A stretch of DNA of 64,000 nt from NCBI RefSeq assembly GCF_024713945.1, contig NC_134684.1, positions 1,655,001-1,719,000 of the forward strand. The letters are read 5' to 3'. Below, in pieces: positions 53,434-64,000 of the stretch. The stretch is from Dermatophagoides farinae. Taxonomy: Eukaryota > Arthropoda > Arachnida > Sarcoptiformes > Pyroglyphidae. The notes beneath the pieces are model-generated. The model did no database searches, was not told the origin of the DNA, and was given only the letters and a program-made list of their open reading frames with translations. The position numbers and the translations under genes are program-made. Within the stretch, counting starts at the first letter, position 1, and each line of letters opens with the position of its first letter.

Positions 53434-56358
53434 ATGAAAATGGCAAATCAATTTTCAATGTTTTCCGGTCTATTATTGAAATGTCTTCAAATGGTGATTA
53501 TGGTGAAAGCATTTCAAAAACAAGAAACTATGGATAATCAAATGCCGTTGGATCAAATGATGATGATACCATATAAAACTGTATATGGTATATCAGAAAA
53601 ATGTATCAAAACATCTGATGATCATCAATTGATTAAGAAAAATTATCAATCCTGTCAGATAGATGCATGGAAAAAATGGCATATCACTTTACATCAATTT
53701 GTAAGTTAAATACATGATTATTTGATCATTCAATGAATGACTTATGATTCAAATCCTTTAAATTTTTCCGAAAAACAGTACACCGAATCTGTAAATTTTT
53801 GTTGTTTCGTATATGAGGCATTGGAATGTGAAATGAGAATCCTATCTAAATGTGACATTGATTATTCGGATCACAATGAAAAAGAAACTCGACGATTGTT
53901 TGATAAATCATGCCAATCAATTATGAAAAATAATGCTTGCAACTTGAGTGATGATTCTGATTATCACATATATATTTATTATGGTCTAATCGTAATCGGG
54001 TCAATCGGTACAATCATGAGTGTGGCATATGGTGGCAAGAAAATTTATCGTTGGTTGACCACGAGTCGGGAAACGAGGTTGGAGATGAAAGCAGCTAAGT
54101 TATATAAGAAGGATAAATTCAATGAACGTTATGAAAGAGAATATATTCGAGCGGTTTATGAAGAACAAGTGGACGATATTGACGATGAATTATTCCAAAA
54201 TACATTCAATATACATGATAAAAAATCTGCCAATTTCAAAAACAAATCGACTCGGTCGTTTGCGAAAACAGAAAAAATATTAAAGAAAAAAATATGGTCC
54301 AATATTAACAAAGAATCGAAAAAAGACAATTCAGATTTCTGGGATGATTTTAATAAAAAATCAGAGAAATATTACAAAGAGTTATTAGATGTGGAAAAGA
54401 AGAAAAGCTGGAAATTTTGGTCATGGTCAAAAAAGGAGACTAAGAATGTGGAAAAAAACAAGAAAAGAGATGAATTCATCAAATCTAAAGCTCGTTTGCA
54501 ATATGAAGAGATCAAAAAAGATAATCAACTAAGATTGGACAAGAAATTAGAAGCAACACAAAACAAAATAAAAGATTCGAAATTAGATTTGACCGATGAT
54601 GGAATACAAATGGAAGAAAGAGAATTAGGGAAAAAGATAAGGCCACAAAAAATAGTTGCAGATAAAGACGTCGATCCACTTCTGGCAAAAACGATCAACA
54701 TTCTAAATCAGGAACAGGTTGACGTTCATCATGAAATGTTGCGAACAAAAAACTTTAAAGAAATCAAACAAATGAATCAACTGGAAACATGGTCGACGAA
54801 ATTGAAAGATACCCGAACAAGGATACGAGACAGCCGTAAAATGGAGGTTATGCTTGAAACATTAGAGCCAACAGATGTGAATAAAATCCCAGCCATTGAT
54901 GATACAAATTTGAAATCCGACAAACAAAAACCTCAAGAAGTAGATTCAAATTTGAAATCCACAAAACAAAAACCTCAAGAACTAGATTTGAATTTGAAAT
55001 CCACAAAACAAAAACCTCAAGAAGTAGATTTGAATTTGAAATCCACAAAACAAAAACCTCAAGAAGTAGATTCGAATTTGAAATCCACAAAACAAAAACC
55101 TCAAGAAGTAAATTCTGATTTGAATCAAGATAAAAATCAAACTGCTTCTAAAACTGGAAAAGAAATAACTAAAAATTCTGATTCCGGAATTTCGAACAAA
55201 GCGACAACAGAAAAACCTGCAATAATTACCAAAACCGATTCCAAAAATGCAAAAGAACCGAAAAAAGAAAAAAATGCTACATCGCCGTCAGAAACAAAGA
55301 ACAATATGACACCAGTCAAAGATGGTTCTAAAAAAGAAGAATCGGTGTCAAAACTACAAGATGAGCTTGAAAGACATAAGATGTTACACAATGAAGAAAT
55401 AAAAAAAGAACTGAAAAAGTTTGATAATGCTATAAAGGAAAGAAATCGGCATATTGATAAGATTTTTTCAATATTCAAACAATCAGAAGATAACATGTTT
55501 TCAACAGTAGATATAATTGAAGACAAAAGTAGAGATTTTTGGTTGCTGGAAATAGAAGAAAAGTTTAAATTTTATAGACTAGCTTTGAAAATGGCGCCTA
55601 ATGCAGACTCCTATTATAATGAATCAAATCCAGAAAATATGACCGCAAAGGATGTTATGAGAAAATTTTCACAATTAATGATAGAAACACAGATAAAACA
55701 GGAAAATCGTCTATGTGGTCCTATCATGGAATTGGTTATTGAAGAAATATTTGAAAACACTGATTACGTGAAATTATTCTATCCCTCTTCCAATGTGCTA
55801 AAAAAACAAGCAAAAGACACAAAGTCAAAATTTCATTCAATAAATGATCCTATATATGCAATAAAACCTGAAGATAGAAAACAGTTAATAAGAAAATTGA
55901 TGAGAGACGTGGAAATTAAGGAAAAATTTTTCGCAATGACAGAACATAGAGACGAATATCCTGGAATGAATGTAGAAAAATGTAGCAAAAGTGATGCTAT
56001 AAGTAAATTTTTAACTATCTTTAATCGAGAAATTAAAAATGATAAAATGAATTCCACTGAATTTGACAAAGACATTATAAAACAACTATCAAAAGATAAG
56101 TATTTATTACGATTTGCACTACCAAAAAATTTTAAAGATGTATCAAAAATAACAGCTAATGTTGTCCAAACAAAGACAATGAATATAGACGGAAATACAG
56201 CAAAGCCTCAACAACATCCATCATCATCATCATCATCATCACAATCCAATATGCAATCGACAACGAATCAAGCAGGAAAGTCATTAAAACAAACAATTAA
56301 AGAAATAGCAACACAATTGCCTCCTGATCCATTAACAGATATATTACATCAATCTTAG
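53434..56358 (+). CDS. Copy A: novel signal peptide, 8-Cys ectodomain, TM, coiled-coil tail protein
   Basis: I do not recognise this family. Exons 53434-53700 and 53779-56358 (phase-0 intron, 78 nt) give 948 residues. A signal peptide (MFSGLLLKCLQMVIMVKA) precedes an ectodomain with PYKTVYGISEKC, NYQSCQIDAWKKW, NFCCFVYEALEC and LFDKSCQSIMKNNAC. Cysteine spacing is C-x16-C-x22-CC-x7-C-x7-C-x19-C-x8-C. A membrane span (YYGLIVIGSIGTIMSVAYGG, about 160-182) is followed by a basic stop-transfer and a cytoplasmic tail of about 760 residues, very rich in Lys, Glu and Asp and probably coiled coil. The tail includes NQEQVDVHHEMLRTKNF, five 14-residue repeats, a Ser run and the end LPPDPLTDILHQS. The topology (type I) is inferred. 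The reading frame is clean. Confidence 0.85.
54910..55119 (+). repeat. Five in-frame 42-bp repeats in copy A
   Basis: Five direct 42-bp units encode variants of LKSTKQKPQEVDSN (units start at 54910, 54952, 54994, 55036, 55078). Copy B has only two (58182-58262), the second 3 bp shorter. This is a coding minisatellite that expanded or contracted after the duplication. Confidence 0.95.
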
Positions 56359-56681
56359 AATAAAAAATTCGCCAAATAAAATTCAGTTTTTCCATTGAAT
56401 TCATTTACAAGAAAGTGGTGTAATTTTTTTTATTATGAAAATTCATTAAATCAATGTGTAATTGAATAAATTTCCAATTTCCAATTTTAAAAACTAGATT
56501 GTTATGAAAGAAATCTTATAATAATAATACTGTGTTAGAGAATACATGGAATTTGCGAACAATAATTACTACAAAAATTAATGTTCAAATTACAAAATCA
56601 ATTAATGATGACAATAGATTTTATATGAAATAAAAATCAAAATTCAGAAATCATAATTCTTAGTTCTGTTGACCGAAGTGA

Positions 56682-59507
56682 ATGAAAATGGCAAATCAAT
56701 TTTCAATGTTTTCCGGTCTATTATTGAAATTTTTTCAAATGATGATTATGGTGAAAGCATTTCAAAAACAAGAAACTATGGATAATCAAATGCCGTTGGA
56801 TCAAATGATGATGATACCATATAAAACTGTATATGGTATTTCAGAAAAATGTATCAAAACATCTGATGATCATCAATTGGTTGAGAAAAATTATCAATCC
56901 TGTCAGATAGATGCATGGAAAAAATGGCATATCACTTTACATCAATTTGTAAGTTAAATATATGATTATTTGATCATTCAACGAATGACTTATGATTCAA
57001 ATCCTTTAAATTTTTCCGAAAAACAGTACACCGAATCTGTAAATTTTTGTTGTTTCGTATATGAGGCATTGGAATGTGAAATGAGAATCCTATCTGAATG
57101 TGACATTGATTATTCGGATCACAATGAAAAAGAAACTCGACGATTGTTTGATAAATCATGCCAATCAATTATGAAAAATAATGCTTGCAACTTGAGTGAT
57201 GATTCTGATTATCACAAATATATTTATTATGGTCTAATCGTAATCGGGTCAATCGGTACAATCACGAGTGTGGCATATGGTGGCAAGAAAATTTATCGTT
57301 GGTTGACCACGAGTCGGGAAACGAGGTTGGAGATGAAAGCAGCTAAGTTATATAAGAAGGATAAATTCAATGAACGTTATGAAAGAGAATATATTCGAGC
57401 GGTTTATGAAGAACAAGTGGACGATATTGACGATGAATTATTCCAAAATAAATTCAAACAAATAGCTGATGGAAAGTCGACATCCGTTCTCAAACAAGAT
57501 AAAAAATCTGCCAATTTCAAAAAGGAATCTGCCGGATCGTTTGCGAAATCAGAAAAAATATTAAAGAAAAAAATATGGTCCGATATTAACAAAGAATCGA
57601 AAAAAGACAATTCAGATTTCTGGGATGATTTCAATAAAAAATCAGAGAAATATTACAAAGAGTTATTAGATGTGGAAACGAAGAAAAGCTGGAAATTTTG
57701 GTCATGGTCAAAAAAGGAGACTAAGAATGTGGAAAAAAACAAGAAAAGAGATGAATTCATCAAATCTAAAGCTCGTTTGCAATATGAAGAGATCAAAAAA
57801 GATAATCAACTAAGATTGGACAAGAAATTAGAAGCAACACAAAACAAAATAAAAGATTCGAAATTAGATTTGACCGATGATGGAATTCAAATGATAGAAA
57901 GAGAATTAGGCAAAAAAATAAGGCCACAAAAAATAGTTGCAGACAAAGACATCGATCCACTTTTGGCAAAAACGATCAACATTCTAAATCAGGAACAGGT
58001 TGATGTTCATCATGAAATGTTGCGAACAAAAAATTTTGCCGAATTCAAAGAAATGAATCAGCTGGAAAAATGGTCGACGAAATTGAAAGATACCCGAACA
58101 AAGATACGAGACAGCCGTAAAATGGAGGATATACTTGAAACATTAGAACCAACAGATTCGAAAAAAATTGATGATACAGGTTTGAAATCCACAAAACAAA
58201 AACCCCAAGAAGTAGATTCGAATTTGAAAACCGACAAACAAAAGCCTCAAGTAGATTCAAATTTAAATCAAGATAAAAATCAAACTGCTTCTAAAACTGG
58301 AAAAGAAATGACTAAAAATTCTGATTCAGAAATTTCGAACAAAGCGACAACAGAAAAACCTGCAATAATTACCAAAACCGATTCCAAAAAAACACAAGAA
58401 CCAAAAAAAGAAAAAAATGCTACATCGCCGTCAGAAACAAAGAACAATATGACACCAGTCAAAGATGGTTCTAAAAAAGAAGAATCGGTGTCAAAACTAC
58501 AAGATGAGCAAGAAAGACAAAAAATGTTACTCTATGAAGAAATAAAAAATGCTGAAGCGTCAAAGAAAAAATTGGATATAAAGGAAAAAAATCGGCTTCT
58601 TGATAAGATTTTTTCAATATTCAAACAATCCGAAGATGATATTTTTTCAGAAGTAAAAATAATTGAAGAAGAAGATAGAAAATATTGGTTCGAGAATAGA
58701 AAACGCAAGTATAAATTTTGTAGAACCGCTCTGAGAATGGCGCCTAATACAGACTCCTATTATAATGAATCAAATCCAGAAAATATGACAGAATTGGATG
58801 TTATCAAAAAATTTCAAGAATTAATAATATTAGAAGAAAAGTTAGACCCGAGTTCATATAACTATGAAGTTGGCCTGATATTTTTAAACGAACGTGATTT
58901 CATAAAATTATTTTATCCCTCCTCCAATGTACTAAAATCACAAGCCAATTCGGACCCACAATTACGCAAAGGCACAAAATTAAAATATAAGAGTGATCCT
59001 ATCTATGGAATAAAGCCTGAACATAGAGAACAGTTAATAAGAAAATTGATGAGACAAGTAGAAATTGAGGAAAAATTTTTGGAAATGGCAGAACATAGAG
59101 AAAGATATCCAGGAATGAATGTAGAAAATTATAGCAAAAGTGATGCTATAAGTAAATTTTTAACTATCTTTAAGCAAGAAATTAAAAATGATAAAATGAA
59201 TTCTACTGAATTTGACAAAGACATTTTAAAAAACATACCCAAAGACAAGTTTTTATTACGATTTGCACTACCAAAAAATTTTAAAGATGTAACAAAAATA
59301 ACAGCTAATGTTGTACAAACAAATACGATGAATATAGACGGAAATTCGGCAAAGCCTCAACAACATACACCATCATCATCATCATCATCACAATCCAATA
59401 TGCAATCGACAACGAATCAAGCAACAAAGTCATTAAAACAAACAATTAAAGAAGTAGCAACACAATTGCCTCCTGATCCATTAACAGATATATTACATCA
59501 ATCTTAG
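56682..59507 (+). CDS. Copy B: tandem paralogue of copy A
   Basis: Same architecture as copy A. Exons 56682-56948 and 57027-59507 give 915 residues. The first exon differs from A at a handful of residues (LLLKFFQMMIM for LLLKCLQMVIM, so one signal-peptide cysteine is absent). All eight ectodomain cysteines and their spacing are kept. B has KQIADGKSTSVLKQ after FQNKF, which A lacks, and fewer 42-bp repeats. The C-terminal 300 residues differ widely (for example DRKYWFENRKRKYKFCRTAL against SRDFWLLEIEEKFKFYRLAL) but keep anchors such as FSIFKQSED, KLFYPSSNVLK and the final PPDPLTDILHQS. The frame is open throughout. Its function is unknown. Confidence 0.85.
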
Positions 59508-59712
59508 AAATAAAAAATTCACCAAATAAAATTCTCAGTTTTTCCATTGAATTCATTCACAGACCAGTGGTGTAATGTTTTTTTTTATTACGAAAATTAA
59601 TTAAATCAATGTATAATTGAATAAAAAAACAATGACCATTTTTATCCAATATAAACATACAAATACTGATAAAACTTGTGTTTTGTTTTTCATCAAATGA
59701 AAAAAAAACAGA

Positions 59713-62700
59713 ATGAATGAAACAGTTCGTTTTTTATGGCCATTTGTTTGTTTACAAATATTCATTGTAAATATTATGGCTCAAAATCCGGATGATATAT
59801 CAATGGTGATTCAAATGATGATACCATATAAAACTGTGTACGGTTTTCCAAAAAAATGTTCTAAAATTACTGAATATCAAACAATTACTGAAGCAGATCT
59901 TCGTGAAAATTATCGAACATGTCAAATGGAAGCATTGAAAAGATGGCGTATTACTTTCTATTCATATGTAAGTGGAACAAAAAAAAAATTTCTGTAAATC
60001 CTTAAATGATATATATTGATACACTGTATATTTGTAATTTTGACATACAATATATATGTAGTATACTGAAACTTCAAATTTTTGCTGTTTTGTATATGAT
60101 GTTTTACATTGTGAAAATAGAGCCCTATATGAATGTGATTCTGATTATGCGGATAATAATGAAAAAGAAACACGTCGTTTATTTGATAAATCATGTGAAT
60201 CGATTATGATGAATAATGGTTGCAATATGGATGGTGATGGAAATAATCATAAAATTCTTGTATATGTTACTACCGGTGTGGTTGTAATTGTTGCCATTGT
60301 ATCATTAACATATTTTGGTTGGAAAATGTATAGTCAATATTATGGCAAAAGTCAGGAATTGAAATTAGAAATTGAATGCAAAAAAAGCATTCAAGAAAGA
60401 AAAATTTGATAGATTATATGAAATTGAATCCATACATAAGGTTTATGATAATGAACTGGATAATATGGACAATGAATGGTTACAAAAAATGACCGAACTA
60501 ATGATGGAGAAAGAAAAATTGAAAAAAAATAAAGGATGGTTTAGTGCAATATTTGGAACGAAAAAAGAAAAAATTAAACAAAAAAATATTGAAAAGAAAA
60601 ATTTAATGGTCAATTTTAAAAACAATTTCAGAAAAAAATTCAAAGATCCTGAAAAACAAGCAGAAAAAATGATGAAGAAAAAAATCTGGTCAATAATCAA
60701 TGAAGATTCGGAAAACAATCCAAATTTTTGGAATGATTTTCATATAGAAAACTATTATCCAGAATCATCAAATGTAACAAATACCGGTTGGAAATTTTCT
60801 TTACGATCAAAAAAGAAAGTAAAGGATTTAGAAAAAAATCAGAAAAGAGATGAATTAATTAGAGCTGAAGTTCGTCTACAATATGAAGATATCCGCAAAG
60901 ATAATCGACGTAGATTGAATGAAGATCAATTATATTATCAAAAATTAGAGAAATTAGCAAAAAAAAAGAAAAAAAACAAACCAAAAAAATTTGGTGGATA
61001 TGATTTGACCGATGATGAAATGTCAGTGATAGAAAGAAAATTAGATAGAATGATAAGTCCGAGAAAAAAAATTGAAGATAAAGAAACTGATCAACTTTTG
61101 GCCAAAATGATCAGCATTCTAAATCAGGAACAGGTTGATGTTCATCATGAAATGTTGCGAACAAAAAATTTTGCCGAATTTAAGGAAATGAATCAACTGG
61201 AAACATGGTCAACAAAATTGAAAGATTCACGAACAAGAATACGAAATAGCCGTCAAGTGGAGGCTATACTTGAAGCATTACCACCGCCACCACGACCACC
61301 AAATGTGATTAAAATACCGGCATTGGTTGATAAAAATTTGGAAACAAAAATGACAAAAAAAGAAAATTGGATTCATAGGATTTTGCCGAAAAAATTCAAA
61401 AAACAAAAGCAGCAGCAGCCTTCAGAAGTAGATTTGAATCAAGAAACTGCTGCTAAAATTGCCAAAACGCAAGTCATCAATCGATATGAATCAATCTGAA
61501 CAACAACAAACATTAACTACCACCACTAAAAAAATATATTCAATTCAAGAACAACGTCAAAACATGGAAACATCGATAGAGGAAGCATATGAAAAATATT
61601 TTAAATTTCCATGGGTAATCAATCATGATAAATTGGAACAAGAAAGAAAATTATGGCAACAAAAAAAAGCTGATTATGAATCTAAAATATCAGAATTAGA
61701 ACAAATACAGCCGAAAGGTTTTTTAAAAAATTTATTCAGTACAGACAAATCAAAAAATGATAAACAACAACAATTAGACAAGAATCAACTTAAACAGATA
61801 CCTAAACAGTTGAAAAAATTGAAAGAAGAATTTAAAACAGAAGAATTAAAATGGAATCAAAGAGAAAAATATTTAATAAAAGTGATGAATAGTGCGGAAA
61901 AAGAAATGGATCGTATGGTGGATAAAATGAAAAAATCCATTGCTGCAAGTAAAGAGGAATTTCAGAAGAAAAAAGAAATGAAAAACATTTTTGATGTTTC
62001 AAAAACTTCGAAGACAAAAATTGAAAAATTAAAAGGTGCAATATCATTATTGACTGAGGAGGAGAAAAATTTGCTACAACAAGAAATCTTTATAAAACCA
62101 AAAGAACAAGGTAAACAAATATCCGATTATCGAAGACATGTTTATGAAGAAATGTTAGAATTTGAAAAATTAATTGCAAAAGATGAAAATAAAATCATAC
62201 AAGCAATACGGTGGCGTGATCAATATATAAAGCCATTATTAAGTGAACTACGAGATGAGCAAAAAAATATTTTATCCACTACTACTACTACTACTACTAC
62301 CAATATTCTTGATGATTCTGGAACAAAAATGAAACCAATTCTAACTGATAATGAAAGAAAATTTTTATACAATAAAATCTATGTAAAACCAAGAAAACAA
62401 GGCCAAAAAATATCAAAATATCGATCATATATTTTGAATGAAATTGAAAACTATGAACAAAAACCAATTAGTGAAAATGATCGTAAATATTTACGAAAAA
62501 CAATGGTCAATATTTTGATGCAAGAAATGCCCGAAAAAAAGGTAAAAGAAAAACGATTATTTTCAAAAATTTTTTCCAATTCTAATCATGATGCATCTGG
62601 AATGATGATCGATGAGCTAATAACAAGAGATGAAAAAGAATATTTATATTATGAAATTTTTGTCAAACCACGATTACAAGATAGACCGGTGGACACTTCA

Positions 62701-63111
62701 TTATGGTTTCATTATGAATTATTTAAAAGTCATACGACAGGAAAATTTTATGATCAATCACAATATCGTTATCATATTGATAGAGAAAGTGTTAGCAAAT
62801 ATTTGAAACAAAAATTACAACAATCAATCAATGATGATGGTGGTGGTGGTAAAGCATTTTCAATAATGAATATTAATAATAATAATAAAAATTTTTCCAA
62901 TAACGTAAAATCAATGGATATCAATGAAAATGTTGGCAAAACCATCACCACTTCTACCATAATACAATCATCAACAAATTCATCATCACAAATACAACAA
63001 ACAAAATCAACAATGGATCGTATAGGTGAATCGATGAAAAATGTACTTCTATCGCCAATAACATTAGGACAACAAATGCCTGCAGATCAAATTGGCAATT
63101 TAATTCCATAA
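59713..63111 (+). CDS. Copy C: older diverged paralogue with two frame breaks and a different tail
   Basis: Exon 1 (59713-59967, MNETVRFLWPFVCLQIFIVN...) and exon 2 from 60062 keep the signal peptide, the cysteine pattern (C-x20-C-x22-CC-x7-C-x7-C-x19-C-x8-C) and a membrane span (VYVTTGVVVIVAIVSLTYF). At an A7 run (about 60380-60386) the frame shifts by one base: one frame stops soon after, while the other continues KKAFKKEKFDRLYEIESIH, just as in A and B. The frame then runs to 61499. The downstream frame, open to 63111, is one base off again near 61440-61475. This second step could be one extra A in an AAAA run or, less likely, a 46-nt intron (GTAGAT...CAAG). The last 550 residues do not match A or B. 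They contain three repeats of an LTxxE...I(F/Y)(V/I)KP(R/K)..Q module. The gene may be intact with assembly errors, or a decaying copy. Confidence 0.65.
62050..62730 (+). repeat. Three divergent protein-level repeats in the copy C tail
   Basis: Units begin at 62050 (LTEEEKNLLQQEIFIKPKEQ), 62341 (LTDNERKFLYNKIYVKPRKQ) and 62620 (ITRDEKEYLYYEIFVKPRLQ). The first two continue into a Tyr/Arg-rich YRxxxxxE helix. DNA identity is low, so these are old. An ACT trinucleotide run (about 62277-62301, poly-Thr) lies between units 1 and 2. Confidence 0.7.
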
Positions 63112-63332
63112 AAAAATTTTTTTTTTTTATAGAAACAAAATAAATTTTACAAACAAAATAAAAACAATCATCATTTTTTTCCATTTTTCAATATGCAATT
63201 TGATTATCGAATTAATAGAATTCATCATAGTGGGCGTGGGTAGTAGTAATTCCGAATATATAAAATAAACAAAACATTCGAATTGAAATGAATCGATCTA
63301 AATGTGGTTGTTCGATCATCAATGATTATTGA

Positions 63333-64000
63333 ATGCTTTTTTCAATAATCTTGAACATTGTTCTGATCATTTTCATACTTAATGACCACCATCATATTAT
63401 TATCTATACTATTGCTGGCAATGACAATGATGATGACGATGATGATGATAATGATAATCGAATATTTGTACCATATAAACCGACATATGGTTTTCCGAAT
63501 CAATGCAATAAAATTGATTCCAATGAACAAATTGAACAATTACGAGAAAATTATCGACAATGTCAACTACAAACAATGAATGAATGGGCATTGAATTTAG
63601 AAAAATATGTAAGTATAACAAACAAACAAAAAATTTGCCAATCATTGAAAATAAATATTCTCTTTTTTGAACAAAACAAAACAAAAAAAGTATACTGAAA
63701 CGGAAAATTTTTGCTGCTTCGTAAAAAAAGTATTATTATGTGAACAGCCAATATTATCGGAATGTGATCAATCATATTCAGAATTGAATATGGAAAAAAC
63801 ATTATTATTATTCGATGCATCGTGTACACAATTTGATTGTGAAAAAATGTCCACCACCGATTGGATCGGTATCGTTGCTGCCATCATAGCGTTATTAGCA
63901 GCCATTGTTGGTGTAATTGGTGTATGTGTGAAAAAATTCAAACAAAAAAATAAAGATCCATTATTGGTGGCTAAAAAAAGATACAAAAAAGAAAAATATG
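63333..64000 (+). CDS. Copy D: fourth paralogue, cut off by the window edge
   Basis: Exon 1 (63333-63608) begins MLFSIILNIVLIIFILNDHH, a signal peptide followed by a poly-Asp run, then FVPYKPTYGFPNQCNKI and LRENYRQCQLQTMNEWALN. The intron (63609-63690) is phase 0 at the same place as in A-C. Exon 2 from 63691 reads YTETENFCCFVKKVLLCEQP and ASCTQFDC. Spacing is C-x18-C-x22-CC-x7-C-x7-C-x19-C-x4-C, the last loop shorter than in the others. A membrane span (WIGIVAAIIALLAAIVGVIGV) and a basic stretch VAKKRYKKEKY follow before the sequence ends. The frame is open to the edge. Confidence 0.8.

Larger units (their letters stand above)
53288..59630 (+). repeat. Direct tandem duplication of a roughly 3.2-kb gene unit (copies A and B)
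   Basis: Left unit about 53288-56477, right unit about 56478-59630. Upstream DNA, both exons, the intron and the 3' flank all align. Start codons are 3248 bp apart. The first exons and ectodomain/membrane parts differ at only a few positions, whereas the last third differs far more and the intergenic part of the right unit has about 60 extra bases near 56506-56565. I see no transposon ends at the junction. Confidence 0.9.

Noticed and set aside
62277-62302. ACT run and other short tandem repeats as CRISPR or satellite arrays
   Set aside because: These are simple trinucleotide or dinucleotide runs without spacers or long units.
53288-64000. The tandem array as a mobile or virus-like element
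   Set aside because: I see no terminal repeats, target-site duplications, polymerase, integrase or capsid-like sequence. The genes keep an intron and signal-peptide/membrane architecture typical of host genes.

Overview
The window is nuclear DNA of a small-genome arthropod. It is AT-rich and full of A/T homopolymers and short CA, TG and ATC microsatellites. Genes are close together, introns are mostly 55-100 nt, and the genes match animal, often insect-like, families (TER94, nompA, easily-shocked-type ethanolamine kinase, ecdysozoan PXA-RGS-PX sorting nexin). The base composition and intron style fit an acariform mite such as a dust or scab mite, but that placement is inference.

Layout: 1.7-4.4 kb, a MINDY-family deubiquitinase ending in a tiny CAAX-encoding exon. 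5.5-6.7 kb, V-ATPase subunit e. 6.7-11.7 kb, a 5-kb gene-poor stretch. 11.7-14.8 kb, a secreted or membrane cysteine-rich arthropod protein. 15.7-18.4 kb (minus), TER94/p97. 19.3-20.0 kb (minus), a Vps55/LEPROT protein that seems to need a one-nucleotide exon. 20.3-22.6 kb, PYROXD1 and TIM21. 22.8-24.8 kb (minus), an unrecognised coiled-coil protein. 25.7-27.1 kb, mitochondrial 3-ketoacyl-CoA thiolase. 27.4-31.9 kb (minus), vinculin. 34.2-40.0 kb (minus), a nompA-like PAN/ZP protein. 41.7-44.6 kb (minus), sorting nexin 14. 45.0-47.3 kb, SF3A1. 47.4-47.7 kb (minus), COX6A. 48.8-49.9 kb, ethanolamine kinase. 50.2-50.9 kb, a DCAKD-type dephospho-CoA kinase. 51.2-52.9 kb (minus), xylulokinase.

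From 53.4 kb to the right edge lies a tandem array of at least four related genes that match no family I recognise. Each has a first exon with a signal peptide and two cysteines, a phase-0 intron, then the rest of an eight-cysteine ectodomain, one membrane segment and, where complete, a long Lys/Glu-rich coiled-coil tail. Copies A and B are a recent roughly 3.2-kb direct duplication that includes the upstream region. Copy C is older, has a different C-terminal half and two reading-frame breaks. Copy D runs off the window. This array is the best candidate for an undescribed system.

The other genes are mostly unrelated housekeeping neighbours. Several share short intergenic promoters (LEPROT/PYROXD1, SNX14/SF3A1) or close convergent 3' ends (TIM21/coiled-coil, thiolase/vinculin, SF3A1/COX6A). 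Single-base frame breaks occur in the coiled-coil gene, SNX14 and copy C, mostly next to A-rich runs, so assembly errors must be excluded before calling any gene dead. No tRNA, rRNA, CRISPR array or convincing transposon or virus-like element was seen.
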